64,000 bases of DNA from Galeopsis tetrahit (GCA_963675135.1 OY776131.1:40222232-40286231); one strand, 5' to 3'; shown: positions 1 to 12,489, numbered from the stretch's first letter. Made by a program: numbers and translations. Notes: a model not told the origin generated them from the sequence alone.

Positions 1-288
1 TCCTAAAAAAATTTGAGTTTTGAGACTGTTTTCAATTCGGTCTTTAATATTATGTTTCCAGACCGCTTAGAGACCGAATTTCAGTCTCTAAACCGAAATT
101 AAAATTTTGATTTTGAATTTTGTTTAGATACCGACAATTCAGTCTTTAATTGGTATCAAATATTTTGAAAAGTATAATTTGAATTGATTGCCAATTTTGA
201 CCGCTCGTTTAAAGACTATTTTCAATTCGATCTTTAATATTATGTTTTTCAGACCGCTTAGCCACCGAATTTCAGTCTCTAAATCAAA

Positions 289-381
289 ATTAAAATTCTT
301 ATTTTGAATTTTAATTGAAATTAAAATTCTTATTTCGAATTTTAATTGAAATTAAAACTCTGATTTTGAATTTTAATTGAA
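289..381. repeat. 31-bp tandem repeat, 3 copies
   Basis: Three consecutive 31-bp units (289-319, 320-350, 351-381) of attaaaattct-type AT-rich sequence differ at only a few positions. They lie within the CACTA subterminal region. Confidence 0.85.
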
Positions 382-1694
382 GACCGAAAATTCAGTCTTT
401 AATTGGTATAAATAATTCTGAATCCCAAAATTTTAATTAACCGTATCAACTTTCATCAAATCTGGCTCTATGACTTTGTTCGAGAGGGAGGAATCAGAAT
501 TAGGAGAAGAGGAATTTCCGTCCATCATTGAGAGAGATAAATAAGTTGGCGATTATATCTATATTATATTAGATATTCATCCTAATATTGTATATATAGA
601 TAATTTTTAACATTAGAGATCGCATATTTCGGTCCCAAATCGGTCCCATAATCAGGTGGTTGTTTTTATAGACCAATATTTTCGGTCACGAATAGGTATT
701 TGATCAAGCTGTTTGTTTTATAGATAATTTTTAACATAGTAGAGACCGCATAATTCGGTCCCAAATCGGTCCCAAATCACGCGGTTGTGGTTATAGACCG
801 TTATTGTCGGTCCCAAATGTCACTCTCTCAATTTAAACCGACAAACTAGCTTCTAAATAGACAATTCCTTGATTTTACTCTCCAATATCAATTTGAAGAT
901 CTCGTTTTGAATTCAACTGTAAGATTTCTCATTCCCTCTTTATTTAAATTAATGTTTTCTCATATTAATTAATTAAGTGTTCGTTGATAATTTTATTTTC
1001 ATATAATTAATAGATATGTATAATAGTAGTAAATAAGATAGACCACTGACGTTGTTATAATATCAAATCAAATACTAATTAAAATTAATTATTTTGAAAG
1101 ATATCATAATCGTATGTGTACTATTATATGTTCAATTAAACATGTTGAAAGTATGAATACATGTAAATTAGGTTTTAGAGTGAATTAATTGTCTAATATT
1201 AAATTAAAACTGATAAAATATTTCACTCAAAAATTTTTGTACAATTTTATCTATACACATATTATAAGACCGAGTATAAGTACAATTTATTCATAATAAT
1301 CAATTTAGAATTCCATAATTAATATTTTTGACTTAAGTAGTTAATACTGACAAATTAAGTTTTTATGAAATAACTGAATTCCCAAAATTTTACTTTATAT
1401 GGTATACGATTCAAAGTTAATCTACTTGAAAGTCAAACAAATTAAAGATCTTGAATTAATTTCTCATAGAGCATACCCTGTTTGCTATCAAATTTTTTAG
1501 CTTTAAATTTTGGATTAACGATGGGATCCACCACATTCTTCTCACATATCTGCCAAATTAAATATTATTATTAACATTATTAATTTTAGTACAATAATGC
1601 AACAATATTTATTCTTTGAATATAATAATATAGCAATATTTATCTTATATACATATGTCAATTATGTAATCATTTTGATTTTGAGTACGTATAG

Positions 1695-2689
1695 ATGGAA
1701 CTACCGGATCGTCGGTGGATAGGGGTGTGCATGGTTCGCTTTGGTTAACCAAACCGCCCGTAAATCGTAAACCAAACTATAAACCGTTCTTTTTTTTCAA
1801 AACCGTAAACCAAACCGTATTTATAAAAACCGTTCGGTTTGAAACCATAATATTTCGAACGGTTCGGTCGGTTTTGACCGAACCGTATTTTTGCTCATTT
1901 TTTTCCTTATACACAATAATTAATAAAAATGTAAAACACAATCTCAATAGAATAGACAAAATGAAATCCCAATAATCCAAAATATAATTCGAATAGACGA
2001 AATGCTATTAAAATGTTCACAAACTAGTTGTTAAAAAATAACTAAATAACTACAAAAAGAAACAACAAACTTTTGTCTTTTTAGAGATTTCAGATTGAGT
2101 GAGAATGTAAGAGGTCGAGAGCGTCATGCATGTAGAGGCGCTAAATGTAAATAGAAGAGAATGAGTAGGGTTTCTGGATTTGGGCAATTGAACTTGTCGT
2201 CTTGAAAAATATCTTGAGTTTACTAGTTTAGAGATTATATAATATAGAAACTATAAATCTATAATATATATAATATTTATTTAGATAATAGTATTATATA
2301 ATATATATAAAACAAGTTCGGTTTGGTTCGGTTTTTTGCGGTTTTTCATTAGTGAAAACCGTAAACCAAACCATACTAAAAAAAATCAATTCTAAAAACC
2401 GTAAATCGAACCGTAAACCAAAAATCGAACCATATTTAATGGTCTGGTTTGGTTCGGTCGGTTTGGTCGGTCTGAACCATACTTTGCACACCCCTATCGT
2501 TGGATGTATTATACTCCTCGATTCGTTAATGGAAGTATGAACAGTGAATTTTACAATCAAGTTCGCAAATTTATTGATTTTGCGAAAACGAGGCCACAAT
2601 ATATGTTTAACGATAAAATCAAGTGTCCATGTACTTTGAAAAAGTGTCAAAATAAAATATTTAAAAGTAACATTGATTTTTTAAAGTAA
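1695..2689 (+). pseudogene. CACTA transposase-associated domain remnant, split by a hAT insertion
   Basis: The coding frame starts with ATG at 1695 and reads MELPDRRW up to 1719. The frame continues past the inserted element from about 2505 (MYYTPRFVNGSMN) and ends at a stop at 2689. The downstream part has the hallmarks of the plant Transpos_assoc domain found at the N-terminus of CACTA proteins: W-M-Y start, a FIDFA helix, and a Cys-Pro-Cys-x4-Cys-x-N ending (CPCTLKKCQN). The 777-bp hAT element sits exactly between the two halves. No transposase core follows, so the gene is dead even without the insertion. Confidence 0.75.
1720..2496. mobile_element. hAT-type non-autonomous element in the CACTA exon
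   Basis: The ends are taggggtgtgcatggttcg and the reverse complement of taggggtgtgcaaagtatgg. Flanking 8-bp target duplications are tcggtgga (1712-1719) and tcgttgga (2497-2504), with one mismatch. Subterminal regions repeat aaccgtaaacc / cggttcggt motifs on both sides. No transposase is present; short ORFs inside are by-products of the repeats. Confidence 0.85.
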
Positions 2690-3031
2690 CATTGATTTTT
2701 TACAATTAATTCAATGATTTTTATCAGTTAATATATGTGGAAATGATTTAATTATTTGGGACTTCTTTAAAGTAACGTTGATTTTGAAATTTTATTATTT
2801 AAAACATATATAATAAAGAAATTAATTACATATGTATATAATTATTTTTAAAAGTTACACAAGACAATTACTTGTCAAAGTGGTGGGTGCCCATTTCTAG
2901 GCACCCATCCACCAGGGATCAATTCCCACAAAGGCCAAAATAAAATGGCCAATTAAATAAAGTTGGTGTGAGTGTGGGTTGGCGGTGCGGGTCGGGTCTC
3001 GAAGGCGGGTGTGGGTCAGCGGGTCGGGTTT

Positions 3032-3105
3032 GATGGGTAAGATCTGAGGCCGATGTGAGACTGTTTTAGATGGGTAAGATCTGAGGCCGATGTGAGACTG
3101 TTTTA
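3032..3105. repeat. 37-bp tandem duplication
   Basis: Two identical 37-bp units (3032-3068 and 3069-3105) begin gatgggtaagatctgaggcc. They lie between the transposase remnant and the right subterminal array of the CACTA element. Confidence 0.9.
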
Positions 3106-3353
3106 GGCCCGAAAATAGGTCGGGCCGACTCACGTTTAGGGACCGTTTTAAGACCGAATTGCCGGTCTCTCATTTAGAGACCGATCGACAATCGGTCCCT
3201 AATTTGAGACTGTGCTATAAATTCGGTCTCTCAATATTAGATACTTATGAAATAAGGACCTCCATAAATCGGTCCCAAATCAGTCTCTAACGTGTGTTGA
3301 GACCGCCTTTACAGTCTCAAAATCGATCTCTAATCGATGCGTTTTTTGTAGTG

Positions 3354-3953
3354 ACTATTAATCAGAATTTCTTCATTCAAAACTTCTCCATCCAAATCTC
3401 CTCATCCTACATAATCCCAAAATAAATATAGCATAAATATTTTATTAAAAAAAAATCACAAGTATTCTGAAATAATTTAAGCCAGAAATATTAAATGACA
3501 AGGAAACTTGCTTGCTAATTGCAGACATGCTTATGCTTCATATTCTTAACTAATTTCTAGTGAAGTTATACATCATCATATTTTTTCGTAGCTAGTACTT
3601 TTAAATGTACAAAGTTATATTAAATTTCATGACGTGGTAGCTAATTACTACTATTATATACCCTATATATATAATTTAGTTGATATTAATAATTAAAGTA
3701 AAGCTACATGGTATCGTGTCAAAACTCAAAAAAGGGGTTTCATCATGAACGGAATAAGTATGTAACTTTAGACCCGTCATTAGCTAGGTATAGAGCTGGT
3801 TTTCCTCCACTTAGACCTAATTAATTAGTAGTATTATTAATTAGATTTAAATCTTTCTACGTGTCGTATTACATGATATCCACACGCCACTTATTTGTGA
3901 CACTAAGTCAACACATTGTTGATTCAATTTAATGAGAAATGCAAATAATAAAT
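3354..3953. other. AT-rich intergenic DNA, no gene seen
   Basis: No coding frame, RNA gene or bounded repeat is recognisable here. The stretch is the right flank of the CACTA element, up to the SINE target duplication. Confidence 0.6.
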
Positions 3954-3971
3954 GTTGTAATGTTTGTCATT

Positions 3972-4084
3972 TTTTTTTTTGAATTACATTAAATACCCAT
4001 CCCTTTTCCCCTTCCCATGACTCGAACCCAGGATCTAAAGCCTAGGTAGTGGTGCTCTAACCACTTGAGCTATCCCACTTTGTC
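3972..4084 (-). mobile_element. tRNA-derived SINE with perfect 18-bp target duplication
   Basis: On the minus strand the sequence opens with gtgggatagctcaagtggtt, containing an RNA polymerase III A box (tagctcaagtgg), followed about 35 bases later by a B box (gggttcgagtc). It ends in a poly(A) tract, seen as the T run at 3972-3980. An exact 18-bp duplication, gttgtaatgtttgtcatt, flanks it at 3954-3971 and 4085-4102. The poly(A) tail, internal promoter and long duplication are diagnostic of LINE-mobilised tRNA SINEs. The length of about 113 bp is short but usual for plant SINEs. Confidence 0.9.
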
Positions 4085-4102
4085 GTTGTAATGTTTGTCA
4101 TT

Positions 4103-4715
4103 GGTTCTAATTCAAAATGAAACTCGGTTTATTAAATCTCTCAAAGCATATTTTGATGGCCTAAATATTAAGCAGGTGAGAACATCATCATATGTATGAT
4201 TGTGGATGATCAGTTTAGGCTTAATTTAATAATTAAAAAAAAAGGCAAATTTTTGTATGCAATTTAATATGAAGTGATTTGTATATATATATCCTTAATT
4301 ATTCAATTGAAGTTTAACATTAGAATTAAGTTAAAATATGACCCAATTGCACTAATTGCATCATGTAATTGAGGGCAAGTAAGTGTACCCTAGAAATAAA
4401 TGAGTTTGAATTTGAATCAAGATTAATTTATACAAGCAATTGCGGGTTCAGTGTGAAATTTTTTATGGCTTCAGTTATTATAAGATGCATAAGTCGCGAG
4501 TAACAATAAATAATTCTGACTAATATATTTATAATTGTCCTACAAAGAAGATATGATTAACCCTGTAATGATGTAATTTAGACTCAGTTTAATATAATAG
4601 ATTAACCCAACATAGATGGTGATTAGATTAAAATAGATGTTTAATCAGATTTAAAATAAAATGTATATTCAACGTAAAAAAATATATTTAATTGTGTGCA
4701 TACCAAATGTTGAAA
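4103..4715. other. AT-rich intergenic DNA, no gene seen
   Basis: No feature can be supported between the SINE and the hAT element. Short ORFs here have no recognisable domain. Confidence 0.5.
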
Positions 4716-4723
4716 GACACAAC

Positions 4724-5241
4724 TAGGAGTGTTCAAAAAAAAAAAACCGGACCGGACCGGAAAAAAGACCGGAATCGGACCGACCGGTTAGATTCCGGTC
4801 CGGTCCCCGGTCTGGCAAATTTTGGATTCCGGTCTTCCGGTCCGGTCCAAGACCGGAATTTTTCGATCCGGACCGGTTTGGACCGGAATTTTTATTTTTT
4901 TTTACTAATGCACTCTCAATTATTTTTCAAAACTAAGTAATTAGTGAAAATGGGTTGAAATCTATTACATTTTTTTTGTAAATATATAATTTAACAAACA
5001 TATTTAATTTATTTTTAGGGTCAAAAGATAATTAATAATAATGTAAATAAAATTCACATTGGCATAATGAAGAACAAACACTTTAATTTTCCATACACAA
5101 ATTCATCAATCTTGTTCTTAGTTCCATAAACTTAAAAAAAAAAAAAAATTCGGTCCAACCGGTCCGCCCTTTAGCACACATTTCGGTCCCGATCCAAACC
5201 GATCCCGATCCGATCCGATTTTGGACCGATGCACACCCCTA
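4724..5241. mobile_element. hAT-type non-autonomous element, ccggtc motif family
   Basis: The ends are taggagtgttc and the reverse complement of taggggtgtgcatcgg. A perfect 8-bp target duplication, gacacaac, occurs at 4716-4723 and 5242-5249. The left subterminal region is packed with ccggaccgg / ccggtcc motifs and the right one with cggtcc / cgatccgat variants. There is no transposase. Confidence 0.9.
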
Positions 5242-6302
5242 GACACAACGATGTGTTATTTGTAATTTAATCTAGACCGATTGAGATATGTCTTCATTCA
5301 TTAATTTTTTTCGTTTTATCAAGAAATGATTTGTTCATTATGGAAAGGACAAAAATGTCGTATCCATTATCTAGGTGACAAACTAATTTGAAAAAGAAAA
5401 AAAAAATCGTTTTAGTATACAATTTTCATAACCATCAAAATCAAGATCATCTGAGAAGAAATGAAAAATCGACAGTTGGAGGTTGAAATATAAATTAATT
5501 GATTGAGTTCTGATTTTGAAATAATACGAAACATACGTGGTGGTCCAAAACATGGCTCATAAAGTCAATACCATGATCACAATTAAAGTTGCTTTAATTT
5601 AAATATTCATATACTTGAATATATATGGCTTCTTCGAATAACAAATTATTATTCCGTACCTACCGGCAGCTATTTTGTAAAATTTACTAAACTGATCGGG
5701 GAGCAAGATTTGCAGGTTTATAATATTGTCACGAAAACCATAGCTTGTATTAATATTATAACATAAATTGTGAATGTAATAATAATTTATTTAAAAATAA
5801 TAATTTTGGAAATTTAACAACGAATTATTTAGTGCATGTGTCACTAACTTAAGTGTGATGCAGTATGAGTTTTATAAATGTTACATTTCGGAATAAGTAT
5901 TATATTAATAATCCCCTTCCATAACATAGAGACTTGATGTGTAAAAACATACCACACGTCTTTTTATTATCAAAGTTTTTTTTTTTTTTTTTTACGCTTC
6001 TTTTTATTATCAAAATTAGTCATTATATTTATGTGCAAATTGTGCAATACATGAAAAATTGAGTTTATATAATAATATGTATATTAATAAGTAAATGTGA
6101 AAACTGATTTAAAGTAAATGTACTGATGTGATAAATACCCACCCCTTCGTATGATTTGTGGTTAAATGTAAGTGAGCAGATTGTATATATATAAAAGGCA
6201 AATATTTGTGGACGTGTACCAGTTACATACATGTAACTTGTTCCTTTCTAATACAATTTTCTAAATAAGTGTGAATGTTACTCATGAGTTATGACAAATA
6301 CA

Positions 6303-6369
6303 TTATAGTATTAGTTCAAATAGAGTATAGTATTAGTTCACATATTGTATAGTATTAGTTCAAATATTA
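6303..6369. repeat. Short tandem repeat, about 24-bp unit, 3 copies
   Basis: Three imperfect units share the core tatagtattagttcaaat. They lie in AT-rich intergenic DNA. Confidence 0.7.
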
Positions 6370-7717
6370 AATAGAAACAAGTTATATGTATATAACTAGT
6401 ACACAAGAGTGCAACTCTATATAAAAAAAGGTTTTACCATTTAATAAAGGGACAATCCTAAACTTTTTTAAATAAAGTATTTAATTCCGCGCGCGGCCAA
6501 AACTACTTCTTTATCATAATTTAAGTTCAAAATTTTCACATCAATATTATAGATATCCCCAATAGTCGCAACAAAATGACACTCAATAAATGGCTTCAAA
6601 AAAAAAAAAAAAATGACACTCAATAAAAACATATAAATATTTCTCATATAAATAAAAACAAAAGGCTACATTTACAAAAGAATTTAAATATCATTTCATT
6701 ATATCCCAACAAAAACGTATGTCGACTTCATAATGAAAATTGACAGCGCGCAACAAAGTCTTATATTGCATATTTTCTTCATAATTTTGATTTCAATGAA
6801 ACATAAATGCATAAGCATTTTTCCCGGCGCAGGCATCCAAATGTCAATACCATAATCTCTGACAAGCCCCCTCTATTTCCAGGTTTCGTTGACTTTTCTC
6901 AACATTTTTCCAAATAGTCATGCCCCCAATTAGAGGCTACGTCATGCTGGCGTCATCCCACAATCACCCAAGTCCTGGCACCATATCATTGGCTCTATTT
7001 TCAACGTGGCTAGGTCTACCGTTTTTGTGATTATCGGTCAACGGATGTTACGTGGCATTTTTAAGCATGCTTATTGGTTAGACAGTTGGAAGGTTTTTGG
7101 CGCGTAAACAAATGTGAAAGTGTTACCATTCCTCATATGGCTTTTGTTACGTGCTTATTTGCACAAGTAATTTAATGGCGCTTTTTGTACAAGTTTCTAT
7201 TTTAGATACCTAACTTTGAATTTTCATTTGGTTCCAAATTGCGACTATTGATTGAGTTTTAAAGGGTCAATAATTGGATAAGTTTTTGTATAATGTTACA
7301 TGGTAGATGAATTGTGGGACATACTCATTCCATTACAAATCAATTTACACACTGATTTGAACAAAAAAAAAAAAAAAGTGATAAAATAAGGGTACTGGAG
7401 TTTTTTCAATTTTATTAAAGTGATAAAGTAGTGTAAGAAAAGTAATAATATACGGAGTATACCATAAATAAATGTAAATTTTGAAGGTAAGAGTTATAAA
7501 AAAAACTTTCATTTTTTGGATGTGAAAACCATGTGGAACATTTTTTGGGTGTGAAAACTAATGTGGAACATAACAAAATGGAAAGTGTAAAACTGATTTG
7601 AGAGTCTGAGACATATATATGGAATATAAAATTATATATACCCCTTCTGTCTCTAACAGCATAAATTGAAAATTTACTTTCGACATGAGCTTTGAATATG
7701 AGAGTTGTTTATTAGTA

Positions 7718-7880
7718 CTCCCTCCGTCCCACTATAAACTTTTCCTTTCTTTGGATGTTTTGATTAAGAAATATAATAAAATAACATATAGTACAAGTGA
7801 TTTGATGGTGAGAGAGAAAACAATAGATGAGTATGAGATTAAGTATGAAATAATAGAAATAGTAATTTTTGTTTCCTCTT
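7718..7880. mobile_element. Stowaway-like MITE fragment, one recognisable end
   Basis: ctccctccgtcccactataa at 7718 follows a TA dinucleotide and matches the terminal repeat seen in the complete MITEs of this window. No clear opposite end was found within 400 bp, so the right boundary is approximate. Confidence 0.5.
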
Positions 7881-10497
7881 TATAACACTTGTCCCTGAAT
7901 TTTTAAGAGTTTTGAGTTTATTAATTTGATTATCAACCCCATGAAGTTAAACGAGTTTTATTTTTATTTTTGGGTAACAAGGTATCACTATTTCGGTTTC
8001 AGTTATGTCAATGTTCACAAATTAAAATTTAAACTGTTATCGGTAACCAGTTGTGCGAGATAAACTATCCTACTGATTCTAGCTATAACATAGTAGAGCC
8101 ATAAATATAAGAATTACAAGACTAATTTCATGAATTTGTGAAAGTCTAGACTGAAATTAAAATAGGATAAAATACCCGATCGGAAGAAAAAAGCAATTCA
8201 GCCATAAATATTGGATAAGATTAATTACATGACGTTCAGTTTTAAGAAATTTAAAATTAGCAAAGATTGAAATCAACACACTTTAAGAATATAAATATTA
8301 ATAATCCCAAATATTTTATTCGTATCAATTTTGGCCTCCTCTGTAGAGACAATAATGTTTTATCTTTTATAATTAATTAACCTTTTCCAATTTATAAAAA
8401 AATCTAATGAATTATGCATAAAACAGTTCCAAAGATAGAGTCAAAAGTCAAGCTAGTCACGGTTCCCTTTAATCCCAATTTAAGAAACATGCCGAAATGC
8501 TAGTCTAGGTCTCTCTCTTTTTATTTTTTTATTTTGAGAAAATGAAATTCTAGTCTAGTTTCGGCCATCAAGAATAACCAAAATTAGCATTTTCATACTT
8601 AAAAAATATGAAATTGTCGTCTTTTTATATCTCGTTCCACGTGTTCTTCTAGAATCTAGTGTTAATATTTTTCTGCGTAGCGTGTTTATTAATAGTATGA
8701 CGATCATTTGCATCATCGTTTGTATTTTATTCCTCTAATAGAAAGTTCTTTATCGATTGTTTTAGTGTTTAATTTATTAATCCCGAATAAAATAATTAAA
8801 ATAAAGTTATTCCACCACTAAAGAAAAGGGTCATCTTGTTTTTTTACAAAATACATGCAACCTTTTATTATTGTCAGTAGGAGGAAAATGCCTTTAATAA
8901 ATCATCAATGTCTCCTTTTCCCATTGATTTAACTAATTAAATCTCATGATGAGTATATATTTTTGTTACAAATGTTTAATTTGAAGAAATTTCAATTAAT
9001 AACTAATTTTGACTTTTCGATCGAACATGATTTAAAAGGAAATTATATAGACAATGGTTATTTTTTTAAAGGTGGTACGTAATAATTGCAAGTTAATATT
9101 AATTATTAGATATGTGTATGTATGTGTGTCATCAAATCCCACGTACGTAAACAAATGTGAACTCGATCACAAACTTATTTTGATAATTAGTACATATGTA
9201 AAATTAGGGAAGGTCTCAAATTTGAGTCCAACCTCCTCACGGTCCATTTGTACCAAAAAAAAAAAGAAAGAAAAAGAAGCATGCAATTAAATGTTTTTGT
9301 AACAATTTTTAAAACTACAAAAATTAATACAATAAACCTTTTACAGCAGAATTAATCAAAATATATATGTTGATGTTTCCCTAAGTAAATCCTACACATC
9401 GTCGTAGTCACAATTCAAGAGTTTCTCAATGTAAATGCATTCAACAGGATTCAGAAACAATTGTCTAGCTCTCATTAAATGATCAAATAAATTTATAACC
9501 AATTAATAAGGAGTACTGTGTGTGAACTATCTTATACATGGAGCGATGTTTCATTTTATTATTTGAGCCACTTTTTTTATAGAGAACATGAACTAATGTG
9601 TTGGAGCTAGCCTAATTAACTCATGGATCATATTACAATGTGTTGTAGGTGTTTTTTTTGTATGATGATCTGAATGTAGACTTTATCAAACACCAACAAA
9701 CATATATATTTATATGGATTAATATTAGGATGATCAAAGATTAAAAACAATGTGATGAATGTGAAGAACAAGCAAGAAACTGCTTCTTGAGGAAGCTTAA
9801 AGTAGTAATAATAGAGTGTCTTTTTTTTGTACATATATTTCAAGCTATATTTACATTCAGCCCAAATGGACTTATATACTAGGTTTAAAGGAGCTTGTCT
9901 TTGCAGCTGACGAACTCGTACTTGGCCTACACTCTAAATCACTAAAGGTGATGGGACAGTCACATTAAATGCATCTCGGGCGAAGTACACTGAATTATTG
10001 TTGTACCGTGCTCGTCCTCGGCATAGGCGAGGAGAGCATATAACCTAATCTGGATTGATAGAATTTTAACACTGATGGTCGTTGGTTGGCCAACTTCTAT
10101 ACTGAACGTGGGGACTTGTTTTCATTCGTGATCATTTCCTTCTTCTCGTACTCGCTGAGATCTCGTACATCTCTTGTTGTCGACCATAAACCAAACGATT
10201 GACTTGTTGACTAGTCATCACATAACTAAAGTTGACTGATCGTCACCACATAGATGGATGACTAGAATCATGACTTTTCAAGAGATGATTTTTTTTAACT
10301 GTGTATTTACACAATGTAAATATGATTTGCCGTATAAACTATTTCGTACAAATTTTTGTCCATATAAATATTACAGTACGTATAATGTAAATCCAATACA
10401 AAATCTCTCGTTCAACTCTGCAGATGGAGTCCTTTTGACTTGAGAGAAGCAAGCCCATTTTTGGTATTTCTCCTTCGTGTAGCTCACGTACACCAAC

Positions 10498-10555
10498 CAC
10501 GTGTCCCCCGCAGATAACCTACTATACAATCGTCCCCACCCCTTCTATATATATA
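10498..10555 (+). promoter_or_regulatory. Probable promoter of the WD40 gene: G-box and TATA box
   Basis: A CACGTG G-box lies at 10498-10503 and a TATA-like ctatatatatac at about 10545-10556. That is about 100 bp before the ATG at 10652 and leaves a CA-rich 5' leader of ordinary plant length. G-boxes are bound by bZIP and bHLH factors, so light or stress input is possible; that is inference. Confidence 0.5.
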
Positions 10556-10651
10556 CAAAACCCCACCCTCGTCCTTTTCTCATCTTATTTTCATCTCAAC
10601 AATCACAAAAATTCATTATACATCTTTTCTCAACTCAAATAATATTATACC

Positions 10652-12037
10652 ATGACGATTAATGTCCGAACTAACGAATCGCCGGTGAAATCCATCACCC
10701 GCCGTCAGAAACTCGCCGCCCTCCTCTCCTCCAACAACCACGACGTCGATGATCATTATTACTCCCGTCGTAACAGCGACGCCTCGCCGGAAACCAGCAC
10801 CGCCACCGGCAGCAACACGCCCATGTATTACTCAAACCCAAACAGCGTCACTTCTTCTCCGTACAATCCCATGTCCCCATGGACCCAACCCTCCCCCTAC
10901 ACTAAATCCCCATGGATCCATCAGCTCGTCGGGTCATCCTTACCCGACGCTGAGGATGACCCGTACCCGAATAAATACGGCCTCATCGGGTCGCTTTACC
11001 GGGAAGAAGGACACGTGTGCTCGCTTGCGGTTGTGGATGGGATCCTCTACACCGGCTCAGACAGCAAGAATATTAGAGTGTGGAAGAATTTAGAGGAGTA
11101 TTCCGGGTTCAAATCGGGTAGCGGGTTTGTGAAAGCTATAATTGTGTTCGAGAATAAGGTTTTCACGGGTCATCAAGATGGGAGGATCCGGGTGTGGAGG
11201 TATTTGGATTATAAACGGAGCAAGTATAGGCGGGTCGGGAACTTGCCCACCACGCGGGATTTGTTAATTAAATCGATTAATCCGAAGAACTATGTTGAAG
11301 TGAGGAGACACAGGAATGTTCCATGGGTGAAGCACTACGACGCCGTTTCGTGCTTGAGCATTGATGAAAATCAAGGCTTGTTGTACTCGGGTTCATGGGA
11401 TAGAACCCTCAAAGTGTGGCGAATTTCCGATTCCAAATGTTTGGAATCGATAAACGCCCACGATGACGCCGTTAATTCGGTGGTTGTGGGTTTCGACGGA
11501 TTGGTGTTCACCGGCGGCGCCGACGGGTCGGTGAAGGCGTGGCGGCGGGAGCTTGTGGGGAAGTCGACGAAGCACGTGCTGGTGGAGACGATGCTGAAGC
11601 AGGACCACGCGCTTACGTCTTTGGCGGTGAGCCACTCGGCGGCGGCGCTGTATGCCGGATCCTCCGACGGGTTGATTAGCTTCTGGGACCGTGCGAAGCA
11701 TTTCATGAGCTACGGCGGCGTGCTGCGGGGGCACAAGCTGGCGGTGCTGTGTTTAGCGGTGGGGGGGAATTTGGTGCTGAGTGGATCGGCTGATAAGAGT
11801 ATTTGTGTGTGGCGGAGGGATGTCGGCGGAGTCCACTCGTGCGTGGCGGTACTGGCGGGGCATAGTGGTCCGGTGAAGTGCCTGGCGGTGGAGCAAAACG
11901 CGGCGGCGGAGGTGGATGAGGAGGAGAATGACGATAAGCAATGGACTGTGTATAGTGGATGTTTGGACAAGACTGTTAAGGTTTGGAGGGTGTCAGAGAG
12001 CGCCCTCAGCATAACTGAATTGGAGGACGAAGAGTAG
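10652..12037 (+). CDS. WD40-repeat protein, JINGUBANG-like
   Basis: This single-exon gene encodes a 461-residue protein. The N-terminal 100 residues are Ser/Pro-rich and carry the SPYNPMSPW and SPYTKSPWIHQ motifs typical of the plant JINGUBANG group. Seven WD40 blades follow at about residues 119-147, 157-185, 229-262, 270-300, 318-348, 360-393 and 402-452. Clear GH starts and W-endings such as NIRVW, RIRVW, TLKVW, SVKAW, ISFW, SICVW and TVKVW mark them, enough for one closed propeller. JINGUBANG itself is a negative regulator of pollen germination that scaffolds other proteins in the cytosol and nucleus; the role of this paralogue cannot be told from sequence. The chosen ATG is the first after the TATA box and lies in frame with the whole repeat domain. 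The coding region is markedly more GC-rich than its surroundings. The frame is intact and the gene looks functional. Confidence 0.9.
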   Translation: MTINVRTNESPVKSITRRQKLAALLSSNNHDVDDHYYSRRNSDASPETSTATGSNTPMYYSNPNSVTSSPYNPMSPWTQPSPYTKSPWIHQLVGSSLPDAEDDPYPNKYGLIGSLYREEGHVCSLAVVDGILYTGSDSKNIRVWKNLEEYSGFKSGSGFVKAIIVFENKVFTGHQDGRIRVWRYLDYKRSKYRRVGNLPTTRDLLIKSINPKNYVEVRRHRNVPWVKHYDAVSCLSIDENQGLLYSGSWDRTLKVWRISDSKCLESINAHDDAVNSVVVGFDGLVFTGGADGSVKAWRRELVGKSTKHVLVETMLKQDHALTSLAVSHSAAALYAGSSDGLISFWDRAKHFMSYGGVLRGHKLAVLCLAVGGNLVLSGSADKSICVWRRDVGGVHSCVAVLAGHSGPVKCLAVEQNAAAEVDEEENDDKQWTVYSGCLDKTVKVWRVSESALSITELEDEE

Positions 12038-12450
12038 GTACAGGAGGCGCGTACATCCCACTTGCCGCCGCAGTCATTACTCGGCGACGAGGAATTAATT
12101 ACGAATGTGAATGTGAATGTGTTGAAAAACAGATTGTGATTTTCTGAGTGAATGAAGCGTAGCTGCTAAGAAAGCAGAAGATACTTTTGGACATAGAGTT
12201 AGGGGGACGTTAATCATGTTTTTGAAGTGAATGAAATTAAATGGGGATAATTTGTACAGACATATAGTATAAAATGGTTTTTGATACAGGATGTTACTTA
12301 ATTTGTTATCCTCATGAATCCTGATTCATCCGATCTGACTGTTTGATTGTCAGTTCCTACTGTTTCTGCATACCGAATAAATCTGTAATAAATTATTACT
12401 CTCCGTGTGTGTATACATAGAATAAAAGTATTTCCTTGTTACCTTTCTCA
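12038..12450 (+). other. 3' flank of the WD40 gene, probable 3' UTR
   Basis: No further coding sequence follows the stop. AATAAA-type signals occur at about 12376-12381 (gaataaatc) and 12420-12426 (gaataaaag), either of which could end the transcript. This is a weak inference. Confidence 0.35.
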
Positions 12451-12489
12451 CTCAGAAAATTTATCGTGTCATGGGAACATGAGAAAACA

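Larger units (their letters stand above)
1..3353 (+). mobile_element. CACTA (En/Spm-type) transposon, deleted relic, left end outside the window
   Basis: The right terminus reads as the reverse complement of CACTACAAAAAAC at 3341-3353, the classical CACTA terminal inverted repeat. Both flanks carry dense subterminal motifs of the form gaccgaattt-cagtctct / cggtctc (1-840 and 3135-3330), as expected for transposase-binding arrays. A remnant of the transposase-associated exon lies at 1695-2689, interrupted by a hAT-type insertion. No TNP2-like transposase core remains between 2690 and 3130, so the element is internally deleted and non-autonomous. The left terminus lies before base 1, so its 3-bp target duplication cannot be tested. 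Confidence 0.8.
5250..10490. other. AT-rich intergenic stretch, no gene recognised
   Basis: No ORF here resembles a known protein. Small items seen are a T tract at 5978-5993, a 3-copy repeat near 6303-6369 and the single end of a Stowaway-like MITE at 7718. A less AT-rich island at about 6840-7120 carries several TTGAC and ACGT cores, but no adjacent reading frame makes it a credible promoter. A segment at about 9850-10250 is less AT-rich than its surroundings and could be old transposon sequence; I could not assign it. Confidence 0.5.

Noticed and set aside
1715..2650. Open frames on both strands of about 60-118 residues at 1715-2650
   Set aside because: They are translations of the subterminal repeats of the hAT element and lack any domain.
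3972..4084. Functional tRNA gene
   Set aside because: It has A and B boxes but cannot form a full cloverleaf; poly(A) and a target duplication show it is a SINE.
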